NCBI GenBank assembly: GCA_016791115.1
Contig: JAEUNL010000062.1
Span: forward strand, 1 to 64,000
Reading direction: 5' to 3'
DNA length: 64,000 nt
DNA from: Rhodocyclaceae bacterium
Lineage (GTDB): Bacteria > Pseudomonadota > Gammaproteobacteria > Burkholderiales > Rhodocyclaceae
Shown: in pieces, positions 34,623 to 44,828 of the stretch
Numbering within the stretch: position 1 is the first letter of the stretch
Layout: each line of letters opens with the position of its first letter
The notes under the pieces: generated by a model
Databases searched by the model: none
Told to the model about the DNA's origin: nothing
Seen by the model: only the letters and a program-made list of their open reading frames with translations
Program-made: the position numbers and the translations under genes

Positions 34623-35510
34623 ATGAAACGAATCCTCGCGCCTTTCGTCGCGAGCATGTGCCTGTTGCTCGCCACGTCGCCCTCATTCGCGGCGAACGAG
34701 GCACGCAATCCCGAACAGGGTCTGCTCTGGCGCGTCGAGAAGAAAGGCGTGCCTGCCTGCCATCTGTTCGGCACCATGCACCACGACGACGAACGCGTGA
34801 CGCAGGTTGCGCCCGCGGTGCAGCGCGCGTTCGACGCGGCCAGAACCTTTGCCGTCGAAATGATCAACGATGGCGAGGCCACCCGCACCTATCAGCGCGC
34901 GATGGTGCGCAAGGCACCGCTGCTGTCCGAGCTGGTCGGCGACGCCGACTGGCCGCGCTACGAAACGCTGCTCGCGCACCACGGCCTGCCGCCCAATGCG
35001 CGCGCCCATCTCAAACCGTGGGCGGCGCTGCTGATCCTGGTGCGCCCCGCAGAACCGCCGGGCATCATCCTCGACCACCTGCTGCTCAACGACGCACGCA
35101 ATCGCGGCAAGAACGTGGTCGCGCTGGAGTCGATCGACGAGCAGATCGCCGCGATGAACGACCTGCCCGACGACACCCAGCTCGCACTGCTGCGCCACGC
35201 CGAGGCCAACTACGACCGCATCCAGGAATCGTTCAAGCCGCTGGTGCAGACCTACCTCGCGCGCGACCTGCGCGGCATGTGGCAGATCAACGAGTCCGTC
35301 ATGACCGGCGACGATGCCCTTGCCGAGCACAACCGCCGCTTTCTCGACAGCCTGCTGTTCCAGCGCAACAAACGCTTCGCCGAGCGGTTGGCGCCGCTGA
35401 TCGATCGCGGCAACTGCTTCGCCGCGTTCGGCGCGCTGCACCTGTACGGCAAGCGCGGCGTGCCGGCGCTGCTCGCGGCGCGCGGCTACAAGGTCACGCG
35501 ACTCTACTGA
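34623..35510 (+). CDS. TraB/GumN-family protein
   Basis: This 295-residue protein has a Sec signal (MKRILAPFVASMCLLLATSPSFA). The two GxxH motifs of the TraB/GumN family are GTMHH near residue 50 and GALHL near the C-terminus, with a central LKPWAALL. The Tiki/TraB fold is predicted to be a metal-dependent peptidase-like domain; the bacterial role is unknown. The start at 34623 gives the signal peptide; an ATG 18 bases earlier is in frame. Its 3' end overlaps the convergent ABC gene by seven bases. Confidence 0.87.
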   Translation: MKRILAPFVASMCLLLATSPSFAANEARNPEQGLLWRVEKKGVPACHLFGTMHHDDERVTQVAPAVQRAFDAARTFAVEMINDGEATRTYQRAMVRKAPLLSELVGDADWPRYETLLAHHGLPPNARAHLKPWAALLILVRPAEPPGIILDHLLLNDARNRGKNVVALESIDEQIAAMNDLPDDTQLALLRHAEANYDRIQESFKPLVQTYLARDLRGMWQINESVMTGDDALAEHNRRFLDSLLFQRNKRFAERLAPLIDRGNCFAAFGALHLYGKRGVPALLAARGYKVTRLY

Positions 35511-37264
35511 GCGGACGCGGCCGGCTGCGTGCCGAACTGCAAGCTGGCCAACCGCGCATAGAGCGGACTCGAGGCCATCAGCGCCTCGTGGTTGCCGATC
35601 GCCTCGATGCGCCCGCCATCGAGCACGATGATCCGGTCGGCCTTGCGCACCGTCGACAGCCGGTGCGCAATCACCAGCACCGTGCGGTTCTTCGCCGCAT
35701 TGTCGATCGCCGCCTGCACCTTGCGTTCCGATTCGGAATCGAGCGCACTGGTGGCTTCGTCGAGCAGCAGCAGCGGCGGGTTCTTGAGCAGGGCGCGCGC
35801 GATCGCGATGCGCTGGCGCTGCCCGCCCGACAGGCGCACGCCGCGCTCGCCGAGAAAGGTTTCGTAGCCCTGCGGCAGCGCGCGGATGAACTCGTCCGCG
35901 TAGGCCTGACGCGCCGCCTCGACCACTTCCGCTTCGCTCGCCTCCGGATTGCCGTAGCGGATGTTGTCGCGCGCATCGGCCGAGAAGATCACCGGGTCCT
36001 GCGCGACGATGCCGATGTGGCGGCGCAGGTCGTCCAGGCGCAGCGTGCGGATGTCGCGCCCGTCGAGCAAGATCGCGCCCGACTGCGGGTCGTAGAAGCG
36101 CAGCAGCAACTGGAACACGGTGGTCTTGCCGGCGCCGGAAGGGCCGACCAGCGCCACCGTCTCGCCCGGCCGCACCTCGAAGCCGACGCCATCGAGCGCC
36201 GCCGTGCCGGGCCGCGACGGATAGTGGAAGGCCACGCGCTCGAAGCGCACATGGCCGTGCGCCTGCGCCAGCGGCGCGGCATCCGGCGCCGACTGCACCA
36301 CCGGACGCGCGCGATACAGTTCGAGCAGCCGCTCCATCGCCCCCGCCGCGCGCGACAGGTCGCCCCACACCTCGGCCAGCGCACCCAGCGCGCCGGCCGC
36401 CATCACCGCGTAGAGCACGAAGGCGCCGAGCGCGCCGCCGCTCATGCGCCCGGCCACCACCTCGCGCGCACCCAGCCACAGCACCAGCACGACGGCGCCG
36501 AACACCAGCGCGATGATCGCCACGGTGAGCAGGCTGCGCGCGCGGATGCGCTTCAAGGACACGCCGAACGCGCGTTCCACCCGGTCGCGATAGCGCGACG
36601 ACTCGATGCCTTCGTGTGTGTACGCCTGCACGGTGGCAATGCCGCCGAGCATTTCGCCGGCCAGCGCGGAGGTGTCGGCGAGGCTGTCCTGGCTGGCGCG
36701 CGAGAGCTTGCGCACGCGCCGGCCGAAGATCACCAGCGGCGCGACCACCGCCACCAGCAGCCCGGCGATGTAGGCGGTGAGCTGCGGGCTGGTGATGGTC
36801 AGCATGATCAGCCCGCCGATCAGCAGGAACAGGTTGCGCAGCCCCATCGAGAACGAGGTGCCGACCACCGTTTCGACCAGCGTGGTGTCGCCGGTCAGGC
36901 GCGAGAGCACTTCGCCGGTCTTCGTCACCTCGAAGAACTCGGGCGACATGCGGATCACGTTGTCGTACACCGCCGCGCGCAGATCGGCGGTGACGCGCTC
37001 GCCGAGCCAGCTCACGCTGTAGAAGCGCGCCGCGGTGGCGAAGGCGAGCACCAGCGCGACGCCGAACAGGGCCAGGAAATAGGCGTCGATATGGCCGCGG
37101 CTGGCAGTCGAGAAACCAAGGTCGATCAGGTTGCGAAAGGCGATCGGCAGCGTCAGCGTGGCGCAGGCGGCAACCACCAGCGCCAGCAGGGCGCCAACGA
37201 TGCGCAGCCGGTACGGCCGCAGGAACGGGCCGAGCGCGGCCAGCGGGGAAAGTCGTTCGATCAT
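35504..37264 (-). CDS. ABC exporter, fused permease and ATPase (MsbA type)
   Basis: This 586-residue half-transporter has six membrane helices in residues 1-310 and then a nucleotide-binding domain. Walker A is GPSGAGKTT, Q-loop VAQDPVIF, signature LSGGQRQR, Walker B LLLLDEATSALD and H-loop IAHRLST. It acts as a homodimer exporting lipids, peptides or drugs; the close MsbA-like motif set suggests lipid or drug export, but the substrate is not determinable. The start at 37264 is the ATG nearest the first helix. Confidence 0.9.
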   Translation of the reverse strand: MIERLSPLAALGPFLRPYRLRIVGALLALVVAACATLTLPIAFRNLIDLGFSTASRGHIDAYFLALFGVALVLAFATAARFYSVSWLGERVTADLRAAVYDNVIRMSPEFFEVTKTGEVLSRLTGDTTLVETVVGTSFSMGLRNLFLLIGGLIMLTITSPQLTAYIAGLLVAVVAPLVIFGRRVRKLSRASQDSLADTSALAGEMLGGIATVQAYTHEGIESSRYRDRVERAFGVSLKRIRARSLLTVAIIALVFGAVVLVLWLGAREVVAGRMSGGALGAFVLYAVMAAGALGALAEVWGDLSRAAGAMERLLELYRARPVVQSAPDAAPLAQAHGHVRFERVAFHYPSRPGTAALDGVGFEVRPGETVALVGPSGAGKTTVFQLLLRFYDPQSGAILLDGRDIRTLRLDDLRRHIGIVAQDPVIFSADARDNIRYGNPEASEAEVVEAARQAYADEFIRALPQGYETFLGERGVRLSGGQRQRIAIARALLKNPPLLLLDEATSALDSESERKVQAAIDNAAKNRTVLVIAHRLSTVRKADRIIVLDGGRIEAIGNHEALMASSPLYARLASLQFGTQPAASAQ

Positions 37265-37499
37265 CGAATCATCGGTCGGCGTCGGGAATGCAGCGATTGA
37301 ACCACACTCGGCCTGCGCCACCATGACGGGACGAAACGAAAGCCGCAGGCTATCGCCAACATAGCCGGATTCAATTGGCGTTGGCGGCGGTGCGGCGCGA
37401 TGATGCTCGCACGAGCCTGTCGCTCATGCACCGGCCGCGATGCAGCCCGCGGCCGACGTGCTCTCCAACGCCGCGGGGTTTCCCCTTCCCGCGGCCTGT

Positions 37500-37539
37500 C
37501 GCCGCGAAAGCGCCATGCGCCTTCGCGGCGTTTTCTTCC
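37500..37539 (+). terminator. Rho-independent terminator of an unannotated plus-strand transcript
   Basis: CGCCGCGAAAGCGC and GCGCCTTCGCGGCG pair at 13 of 14 positions around a three-base loop, followed by TTTTCTT. The terminator is on the plus strand, opposite to both neighbours, so a small RNA starting somewhere in 37270-37450 is possible. No clear promoter was found. Confidence 0.6.
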
Positions 37540-37544
37540 GTGCC

Positions 37545-37659
37545 GGCCCGAAAAGCGCATGAACAGGCACATTCGAGCCATGCCATGCCAGGATCCGCAC
37601 ACCACCTGCATCACAAACCGGCACGCCCTGAGAGCGCCTGTCCACGCGCCTTTCAGGCC
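37545..37659. repeat. Dispersed inverted-repeat element, copy C
   Basis: This 115-bp element has 24-base terminal arms at 37545-37568 and 37636-37659 that are complementary at 20 of 24 positions (core GAAAAGCGCATGAACAGGC against GCCTGTCCACGCGCCTTTC). It ends six bases after the stop of the 92-residue gene on the minus strand. Confidence 0.75.
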
Positions 37660-37665
37660 AGCGGG

Positions 37666-37944
37666 TCAGGGCGCGTTGTCGTCGGCCGGATCGGGCTTGC
37701 GCGGCGGCATGCCCATTACGTAGAGCACCACGCCGCAGCTGGCGAGGAACAGCGTGATGGCGATCATGCTGGCGCTGGCGACGTGGCCGATGCCGAGCGT
37801 CGCCAGCGACCATACGAGGATGCCCGCTGCGACCAGCGACAGCACGAAGCTGCCGATCGCCAGTCCATGCACGAGCTTGCGCACCCGGTTGCGCGCCAGC
37901 GGCGCGGAGGATGTCGTCGAACTGCTGCCAGGTTGGGTTGTCAC
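37666..37944 (-). CDS. Small two-helix membrane protein downstream of terC
   Basis: This 92-residue protein starts with a GTG that overlaps the terC stop (GTGA). Two hydrophobic segments (about residues 27-50 and 56-76) end in PPRKPDPADDNAP. I do not recognise the family. Translational coupling suggests an accessory role for the TerC protein. Confidence 0.6.
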   Translation of the reverse strand: MTTQPGSSSTTSSAPLARNRVRKLVHGLAIGSFVLSLVAAGILVWSLATLGIGHVASASMIAITLFLASCGVVLYVMGMPPRKPDPADDNAP

Positions 37945-38687
37945 GATGCGGCTTTCTGCAGGCGCTTGCTGCGCGCGCGGATGTTGAGAAACTCGACGGC
38001 AAGCGAGAATACCATCGCGGAGTAGATGTAGCCCTTGGGCATGTGCACGTCGAAGGCCTCGGCGATCAGCGCGAGGCCGACCATGTTGAGGAAGGCAAGC
38101 GCCAGCACCTTGACCGAGGGATGGCGCTGCACGAACTCGCCGATCGGGCGCGCGGCGAACATCATCACGCCGACCGAGGCCACCACTGCGGCGATCATGA
38201 TCGACAGTTCGTCGACCATGCCGACCGCGGTGATTACCGAATCGAGCGAGAACACGATGTCGATCACCGCGATCTGCGCGATGATGCTCCAGAACAGCGC
38301 GGCGCCGGTGCGCCCGCTCGTGCCCGAATCCATCTGCGGCCCCTGCTCCTCCTTCGCCTCGACCTCGATGAAGATCTCGTGCGACGCCTTGTAGAGCAGG
38401 AACAGGCCGCCGCCGAACAGGATCAGGTCGCGTCCGCTGATGTCCTGCCCGAAGACGGCGAACAACGCGTCCTTCAGGCCCATCACCCAGCTCAGCGAGG
38501 CCAGCAGCGCCAGGCGCGACACCATCGCGAAGCCGAGGCCGAGCCGGCGCGCGCGGTCGCGCACGTCCGCAGGCAGGCGCGAGACGAGGATGCTGATGAA
38601 GATGATGTTGTCCACGCCGAGCACGATTTCGAGCGCGGTGAGCATGGCGAAGGCCATCCAGACATTGGGGTCGAGCAGGAATTCCAT
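37941..38687 (-). CDS. TerC-family integral membrane protein
   Basis: This 248-residue protein has about seven helices. Signature stretches are NVWMAFAMLTALEIVLGVDNIIFISIL and FSLDSVITAVGMV, with the paired acidic residues in membrane segments typical of TerC/YkoY/YoaE proteins. Family members have been tied to metal (Mn) efflux and metallation of exported proteins. Which metal is involved here is not shown by sequence. The gene is coupled to the small downstream membrane protein. Confidence 0.9.
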   Translation of the reverse strand: MEFLLDPNVWMAFAMLTALEIVLGVDNIIFISILVSRLPADVRDRARRLGLGFAMVSRLALLASLSWVMGLKDALFAVFGQDISGRDLILFGGGLFLLYKASHEIFIEVEAKEEQGPQMDSGTSGRTGAALFWSIIAQIAVIDIVFSLDSVITAVGMVDELSIMIAAVVASVGVMMFAARPIGEFVQRHPSVKVLALAFLNMVGLALIAEAFDVHMPKGYIYSAMVFSLAVEFLNIRARSKRLQKAAS

Positions 38688-38759
38688 GGTTATGCTTGTC
38701 CTTGGCAGATCGGAACGACGCGACGATGCACCGCGGCGCGCTGCCGCGGCACGCCTGAA

Positions 38760-39929
38760 CTACAGCGGCGGATTCGCCGCAATGCGCTCCCAGAAGCGCG
38801 AGAACGAGGTGCAGTACTGCGGCGGATCGTCGAAGAAGCGCGGCAGCGCCTCGCACGACGGCACGCGCCGTGCCAGCCATTCGGCATAGCCGGGGTTGCG
38901 CGTCTCGAGTGCCACGCATTGCGCGGCGGCCAGCACCGCATCGAGTTCGGCCGGTTCGCCGAACAGCACGGCGTCGCATGCCTCGCGCATGCGCGCCAGC
39001 ACGAAGTGCCAGCGCGTCGCCGACCACGGAAAGCGGCGGTGGAACGGCGCCAACAGCACGCCGATGCGCAGGTCGGCATCGCCGGGCGCCGCCAGCGACC
39101 ACGGATGCACCAGCCGCACGCGCCGCCCGGCGAGCGACGGCAGATCCGCCTGCGGCAGCAGCCCGGCGGGCGGCGCCGCGAACAGCCCTGGCGGCGTCAC
39201 GCCGGGATGCGTGCCCGGTTCCGCCGGCAACACCTCGCATGAGCGCGCGATGCGCTCGATCTCGTCGTAGCCGCAGTCGATGGCGGTACCGGGGCTGCGC
39301 CAGCCCGGCACCTGGCCGGCGTTGCGCGACACGTTGTCGGCATTGAACAGGTAGGGCCGCCCGGTCAGCGTACCGGCCACCCACTGCCATGACAGATGGT
39401 TCGGCGCGAGATCGCCATCGAGCAGGTAGCCGTAGCTCCACACGGCACCGGCGCGCCAGTCGACCTTGCGCAGATGGACCACGTAGGAGGCCAGCCACAG
39501 CCGCGCGTGGTTGTGCAGGTAGCCGGTTTCGTAGAGCGCGCGCACCGCGGCGTCGATCACCGGCACGCCGGTCGCGCCGCGCAGGATGTCGTCGGGCATC
39601 GTGTCGGCGTAAGCCGCATCCGAGATCGGCGGGCGCCGGCTCTCGAAGATGCCGTCGCCGAGGTGGCGCCACACGTGGTGGAAATACTCGCGCCAGCCCA
39701 GCTCGGCGACGATGCGGTCCTGCAGGCGCAGGATGTGGCGGCGGCCGAGTTGCGCGACCACCTCGGGCACGTGCACGTAACCGTGGGTGACGTAGGGCGA
39801 CAGGCGCGTCACCTGGCCGTCGAGCGCGTTGCGCGTGCGCGCATAGGCGCGCGGGTCGATCGCGGCAATGCGCGCCGCAGCGGCCTCGGGCGCCGGCGGA
39901 AACAGTTCGAGCGGGTCGGCAGTTTGCAT
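38760..39929 (-). CDS. Photolyase/cryptochrome FAD-binding domain protein without antenna domain
   Basis: This 389-residue protein has FAD-binding motifs of the photolyase superfamily, including RLSPYVTHGY, LGWREYFHHVWRHLGDG and HNHARLWLASYVVHLRKVDW followed by a DLAPNHLSWQW segment. The protein begins only about 30 residues before these motifs, so the usual N-terminal Rossmann antenna domain is absent. About 170 C-terminal residues after NADNVSRNAGQVPGW are of unknown fold. It could be a light-sensing or repair enzyme relying on FAD alone, or a distinct oxidoreductase. Possible DNA repair is inference. Confidence 0.8.
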   Translation of the reverse strand: MQTADPLELFPPAPEAAAARIAAIDPRAYARTRNALDGQVTRLSPYVTHGYVHVPEVVAQLGRRHILRLQDRIVAELGWREYFHHVWRHLGDGIFESRRPPISDAAYADTMPDDILRGATGVPVIDAAVRALYETGYLHNHARLWLASYVVHLRKVDWRAGAVWSYGYLLDGDLAPNHLSWQWVAGTLTGRPYLFNADNVSRNAGQVPGWRSPGTAIDCGYDEIERIARSCEVLPAEPGTHPGVTPPGLFAAPPAGLLPQADLPSLAGRRVRLVHPWSLAAPGDADLRIGVLLAPFHRRFPWSATRWHFVLARMREACDAVLFGEPAELDAVLAAAQCVALETRNPGYAEWLARRVPSCEALPRFFDDPPQYCTSFSRFWERIAANPPL

Positions 39930-40044
39930 GGGTGGTCTGTCAGGCGGCGCCGCAAAAGGTTCCGTTCGGGAAGCCGCATGTGCGCCGCTGTCGCCGGTCG
40001 GTATACTGTGGCAAACCCGAATGATACGTAGGAAGGAGACGCGG

Positions 40045-41328
40045 ATGAAATTCGAAAGCCTCGCGGTACACGCCGGCTACACACCGGAACCGACCACGCA
40101 TGCGGTGGCCGTGCCGCTCTACCAGACGGTGGCCTACGCATTCGACGACACCCAGCATGGCGCCGACCTGTTCGACCTCAAGGTGCAGGGCAACATCTAC
40201 ACCCGCATCATGAACCCGACGCAGGACGTGCTGGAAAAGCGCCTCGCCGCGCTCGAAGGCGGCATCGCGGCGCTGGCGCTGGCCTCCGGGCAGGCGGCGA
40301 TCACCTACGCGATCCAGACAATCTGCGAGGCGGGCGACAACTTCATCTCGGCCTCGACGCTCTACGGCGGCACCTACAACCTGTTCGCGCACACCTTCCC
40401 GCAGTACGGCATCAACGTGCGCTTTGCCGACTACCGCGATCCGGATGCCTTCGAGAAACTGATCGACGAGCGCACCAAGGCGATCTACTGCGAATCGATC
40501 GGCAACCCGCTCGGCAACATCACCGATTTCGCGAAGCTGGCCGAGGTCGCGCACCGCCACGGCGTGCCGCTGATCGTGGACAACACGGTGCCCACGCCCT
40601 ACCTGTGCCGCCCGATCGAGCATGGCGCCGACATCGTCGTGCAGTCGCTCACCAAGTACCTCGGCGGCCACGGCAACTCGCTCGGCGGCGCGATCATCGA
40701 CTCGGGCAAGTTCCCGTGGAACAACTATCCGAAGAAATTCCGCCGCCTCAACGAGCCGGATGTGTCGTACCACGGCGTGGTCTACACCGAGGCGCTCGGC
40801 GCCGCGGCCTACATCGGCCGCGCGCGCGTGGTGCCCCTGCGCAACATGGGCGCGGCGATCAGCCCGTTCAACGCCTTCATGATCCTGCAGGGCATCGAAA
40901 CCGTCGCGCTGCGCATGGACCGCATCTGCGACAACACGCTTGCGGTGGCGAAATACCTCAAGGCACACGTCAAGGTCGGCTGGGTCAAGTACGCCGGCCT
41001 GCCGGACCACGCGGATTTTCCGCTCGCGCAAAAATACATGGGCGGCCGCGCCAGCGGCATCCTCACCTTCGGCGTCAATGGCGGCGCGGGTGACGCAAAA
41101 GCGGCCGGCGCACGCTTCCAGGACGCGCTGAAGATGGTCACGCGCCTCGTCAACATCGGCGACTGCAAGTCGCTCGCCTGCCACCCCGCCACCACCACGC
41201 ACCGCCAGCTCGGCCCCGACGAGCTGGCCAAGGCCGGCGTCAGCGCGGACATGGTGCGCCTCTCGATCGGCATCGAGCACATCGACGACATCATCGCCGA
41301 CCTCGACCAGGCACTCGCGGCGGCCTGA
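40045..41328 (+). CDS. metY: O-acetylhomoserine sulfhydrylase (MetY type)
   Basis: This 427-residue PLP enzyme of the Cys/Met metabolism family has N-terminal [23 protein letters not shown]. The PLP lysine is in [15 protein letters not shown], and [10 protein letters not shown] plus ATTTHRQL at the C-terminus are typical of OAH/OAS sulfhydrylases. It makes homocysteine from O-acetylhomoserine and sulfide. GGAAGGAG before the ATG fixes the start. A TATACT -10-like box lies about 40 bases upstream. No SAM riboswitch hallmarks were recognised. Confidence 0.93.
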   Translation: MKFESLAVHAGYTPEPTTHAVAVPLYQTVAYAFDDTQHGADLFDLKVQGNIYTRIMNPTQDVLEKRLAALEGGIAALALASGQAAITYAIQTICEAGDNFISASTLYGGTYNLFAHTFPQYGINVRFADYRDPDAFEKLIDERTKAIYCESIGNPLGNITDFAKLAEVAHRHGVPLIVDNTVPTPYLCRPIEHGADIVVQSLTKYLGGHGNSLGGAIIDSGKFPWNNYPKKFRRLNEPDVSYHGVVYTEALGAAAYIGRARVVPLRNMGAAISPFNAFMILQGIETVALRMDRICDNTLAVAKYLKAHVKVGWVKYAGLPDHADFPLAQKYMGGRASGILTFGVNGGAGDAKAAGARFQDALKMVTRLVNIGDCKSLACHPATTTHRQLGPDELAKAGVSADMVRLSIGIEHIDDIIADLDQALAAA

Positions 41329-41330
41329 CC

Positions 41331-42014
<684 letters not shown>

Positions 42015-42099
42015 CACAGCGCAGCGCGTCGATGATTCCGGGCTGGCGAAACCGCACTGCAGAGTCATCGCCCGGCGCAATGGCACCCGAATAGCGCCA

Positions 42100-42759
42100 A
42101 TGTGCAATCGCTACGTCGCCCCGGATCAGGCCGACATCGAGCGGTTCTGGCATATCGGCCGGCACAACCCGTGGCGCGGCGAGGTCGAAGTTTTTCCGCG
42201 CAGCCTCGGCCCCTTCGTCCGGCCCGTGGTCGGCGAGAGCGGCGTCAGCGAACTCATCGTGGGCCAATGGGGCCTGATTCCCTGGTTTGCCAAGACGGCC
42301 AAGCTCACCTACGCCACGAACAACGCGCGCTGCGAGGAAATCGCTGCGAAAGCGTCGTACAAGCTGGCCTGGCAACGCGGACAGCGCTGCATCATCCCCG
42401 CCGCGTCGTTCGACGAACCGTGCTGGGAGAGCGGCCGAAACGTGTGGTGGCGCTTTCGTCGCCGGGATGGCGCACCCTGGGGACTGGCCGGGCTGTGGAA
42501 CGCCTGGACGGACAAGGAGACCGGCGAGATCGTCGAGAGCTACACGATGCTGACGATCAATGCCGACGCGCACCCGGTCATGTCGCGCATGCACAAGCCC
42601 GATCCGAAGCTTCCGCCTGACCGGCAGGACAAGCGCAGCGTCGTTGCGATCGAAACAGCGCACGTGGAAACCTGGCTGCGCGGGACGCGCGAAGAGGCAT
42701 CGAAACTGATGGCGCCGCCCGCGGTCGAGGTGCTCGACGGCAAGCCTGCGGTTGCGTAG
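42100..42759 (+). CDS. SRAP-domain (YedK/HMCES) DNA-protein crosslink protein
   Basis: This 219-residue protein starts MCNRYV, so Cys2 is the catalytic residue that links to abasic sites after Met removal. The family usually reads CGRF at this position. Other SRAP marks are GLIPWFAK, NARCEEI, RCIIPAASFDEP and the DAHPVMSRMHKPD segment with the active-site His. It shields abasic sites in single-stranded DNA. A start at 42100 is chosen because Cys must follow the initiator Met. Confidence 0.92.
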   Translation: MCNRYVAPDQADIERFWHIGRHNPWRGEVEVFPRSLGPFVRPVVGESGVSELIVGQWGLIPWFAKTAKLTYATNNARCEEIAAKASYKLAWQRGQRCIIPAASFDEPCWESGRNVWWRFRRRDGAPWGLAGLWNAWTDKETGEIVESYTMLTINADAHPVMSRMHKPDPKLPPDRQDKRSVVAIETAHVETWLRGTREEASKLMAPPAVEVLDGKPAVA

Positions 42760-43125
42760 CGCAGCCGCAGGTTCCTGCCTGTCCAATGCCGTGCAAATAG
42801 CCGCATCGCTGCGCCGCCCCGCGCCATTCGCGGCCTTGGATCGCCGCGCACCCGCGCCACGACCCGCATGGAATAGCGCTCTCCAGCCTGCCAGCGCCAG
42901 CATCGCCGCCCCATGCGGCCCGCAGGGCGGGCAGTCTGGAGAGGGGCGAGCCATGCGCCTTTCAGGCTGACATGGCCGGATCGGCCATCCTTGCCCGGCT
43001 AAACGGTCGCGCGACCCGGATCGGAAAATTCGCAGCCACGACACCCGCAAACACGCGCCCGGGGATGGAGGTGGCCGTTTTCCCGACGAACGGTCGGGCG
43101 CGGCCGGGAATCCTTCCGAAAGGGT
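42760..43125. other. 366-bp gap between convergent genes with repeat copy D
   Basis: No protein gene is seen. It contains repeat copy D (42855-42967) and short hairpins near the 3' end of ribD, such as CCCGAC/GTCGGG around 43083-43100. Nothing else was recognised. Confidence 0.45.
42855..42967. repeat. Dispersed inverted-repeat element, copy D
   Basis: The right arm GCGAGCCATGCGCCTTTCAGGC (stem core CCATGCGCC) matches copies A-C. An inner pair CTCTCCAGCCTGCC / GGGCAGTCTGGAGAG is inverted. The left outer arm is degraded apart from CCCGCATGG. The length of about 113 bp agrees with the other copies. Confidence 0.55.
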
Positions 43126-44235
43126 TCAGGCGAGCCGCGCGCGTATACGGATGTCGTCGCCGATGCGGCGCAGGTCGAGAATGTCGAGCCTGCGCCTTTG
43201 GTCCAGCGATTCGAGCGCGGGCAGGTTGAACAGGCCCTGCGCGGCGTCGCCGATCAGGCAGGGGGCGAGGTAGAGCAGCAGTTCGTCGACGCAGTCTTCG
43301 CGCAGCAGCGAGCCGTTGAGCTTGAGGCCGGCTTCGGCGTGCACTTCGTTGATGCCGCGGCGCGCGAGTTCGCCGAACAGCGCCGGGAGTTCGACCTTGC
43401 CGGCGGCGTTGGGCAGCACGAGGAGTTCGGCGCCGCGTGCGCGCAGCGCGGCGGCACGTGCGGCATCTTCGCTTGCACAGGCGATCAGCACCGGGGCGCC
43501 ATTCCGAGCGCCATCGAGGATGCGCGCAGACGGCGGCGTTTCGAGGCGCGAATCGACGACCACGCGCAGCGGCTGGCGCGGGGTGTCCACGTCGCGCACC
43601 GTGAGCTGCGGATCGTCGTCGCGCACGGTGCCGATGCCGGTGAGGATCGCGCAGGCGCGTGCGCGCCAGGCATGGCCGTCGCGCCGCGCATCCGGCCCGG
43701 TAATCCACTGGCTGGTGCCGTTGTCGAGCGCCGTCTTGCCGTCGAGGCTGGCGGCGGCCTTGAGCCGCAACCAGGGGCGGCCGCGCGTCATGCGCGAGAC
43801 GAAACCGATGTTGAGTTCGCGCGCTTCGTGTTCGAGCACGCCGCAGGCCGTTTCGATGCCGACGCCGCGCAGCATGTCGAGCCCGCGGCCGGCGACCAGC
43901 GGATTCGGGTCCCGCATGGCGGCCACCACGCGCGCGATGCCGGCAGCGATGACCGCCTCGGCGCAGGGCGGCGTGCGGCCGTGGTGCGCACAGGGTTCGA
44001 GCGTGACGTAGGCGGTGGCGCCGCGCGCCCGTGCGCCGGCTGCGTGCAGCGCAAGCACTTCGGCATGGGCTTCGCCGGCACGCGCATGCCAGCCTTCGCC
44101 GACCACCTCGCCGTCGCGCACGATGAGGCAGCCGACGCGCGGATTCGGTGTCGTGGTGTAAAGGCCGCGCTGCGCAAGTTGCAGCGCCCGTGCCATGAAG
44201 GCGTGATCGGCTGCGGTGAAGTCGGCGTTGGACAT
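43126..44235 (-). CDS. ribD: Bifunctional riboflavin biosynthesis deaminase/reductase RibD
   Basis: This 369-residue protein has an N-terminal CMP/dCMP-type deaminase domain with zinc ligands in HAEVLAL and PCAHHGRTPPC. The C-terminal reductase domain has LKAAASLDGKTAL, SQWITGPDAR and a GGxxL-like AGLKLNGSLL. It converts the GTP cyclohydrolase II product to 5-amino-6-ribitylamino-uracil phosphate. Its place downstream of nrdR-glyA is the common betaproteobacterial order. Confidence 0.95.
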   Translation of the reverse strand: MSNADFTAADHAFMARALQLAQRGLYTTTPNPRVGCLIVRDGEVVGEGWHARAGEAHAEVLALHAAGARARGATAYVTLEPCAHHGRTPPCAEAVIAAGIARVVAAMRDPNPLVAGRGLDMLRGVGIETACGVLEHEARELNIGFVSRMTRGRPWLRLKAAASLDGKTALDNGTSQWITGPDARRDGHAWRARACAILTGIGTVRDDDPQLTVRDVDTPRQPLRVVVDSRLETPPSARILDGARNGAPVLIACASEDAARAAALRARGAELLVLPNAAGKVELPALFGELARRGINEVHAEAGLKLNGSLLREDCVDELLLYLAPCLIGDAAQGLFNLPALESLDQRRRLDILDLRRIGDDIRIRARLA

Positions 44236-44294
44236 GTCGGCCGGTGAAATCCCGCGCGAGTCGTTGTGGCCTGGAGGCCCGGCCGCAGCCTGCC

Positions 44295-44774
44295 TCAGGA
44301 TGACGTGCGCGTGCGCGGCACGCGCGGCTTGGTCACTTCGCGCACCGCGTCGCGGAATTCGTCGACATCCTCGAAGTTGCGATAGACGGAGGCGAAGCGC
44401 ACGTAGCCGATCTTGTCGAGGCGCTTCAACTCGCGCATGACGAGTTCGCCGACCTTCTCGCTCGGCACTTCGCGCTCGCCCAGGGTGATCAGGCGTTCCT
44501 CGATGCGGTCGATCGCCGCATCGATGCTCTCCATGGTCACCGGACGCTTGCGCAGCGCGAGCTGCATCGAGGCCATCAGCTTCTCGCGGTCATAGTCGGC
44601 GCGCGAGCCGTTCTTCTTCACCACGCTGGGCATCTTGAGCTCGACGCGCTCGTAGGTGGTGAAGCGCTTGTCGCAGGCAAGGCAGCGCCGGCGGCGGCGA
44701 ACGGTGTCGCCCTCCTCGTTTTCGCGGGTGTCGATGACCTGCGTGTTCGGATCAGCGCAGTAAGGGCACTTCAT
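44295..44774 (-). CDS. nrdR: Transcriptional repressor NrdR
   Basis: This 159-residue protein has an N-terminal zinc ribbon [17 protein letters not shown]...[15 protein letters not shown] and then an ATP-cone domain ([16 protein letters not shown]...[10 protein letters not shown]). It represses ribonucleotide reductase genes in response to bound ATP/dATP. It lies 54 bases downstream of glyA. Confidence 0.97.
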   Translation of the reverse strand: MKCPYCADPNTQVIDTRENEEGDTVRRRRRCLACDKRFTTYERVELKMPSVVKKNGSRADYDREKLMASMQLALRKRPVTMESIDAAIDRIEERLITLGEREVPSEKVGELVMRELKRLDKIGYVRFASVYRNFEDVDEFRDAVREVTKPRVPRTRTSS

Positions 44775-44828
44775 GTTCGTGTGCGCGGTGCAAAGCGCGC
44801 CTGCGAACCGCCCTGCGCGCCCCCGGCC

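Larger units (their letters stand above)
37265..37665. other. 401-bp gap with hairpins and repeat copy C
   Basis: No protein gene is seen. The gap holds an 8-bp GC hairpin (GCCGCGGG/CCCGCGGC, about 37470-37495), the plus-strand terminator at 37500-37539 and repeat copy C at 37545-37659. Flanking genes are both on the minus strand, so the plus-strand terminator has no obvious gene to serve. Confidence 0.5.
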
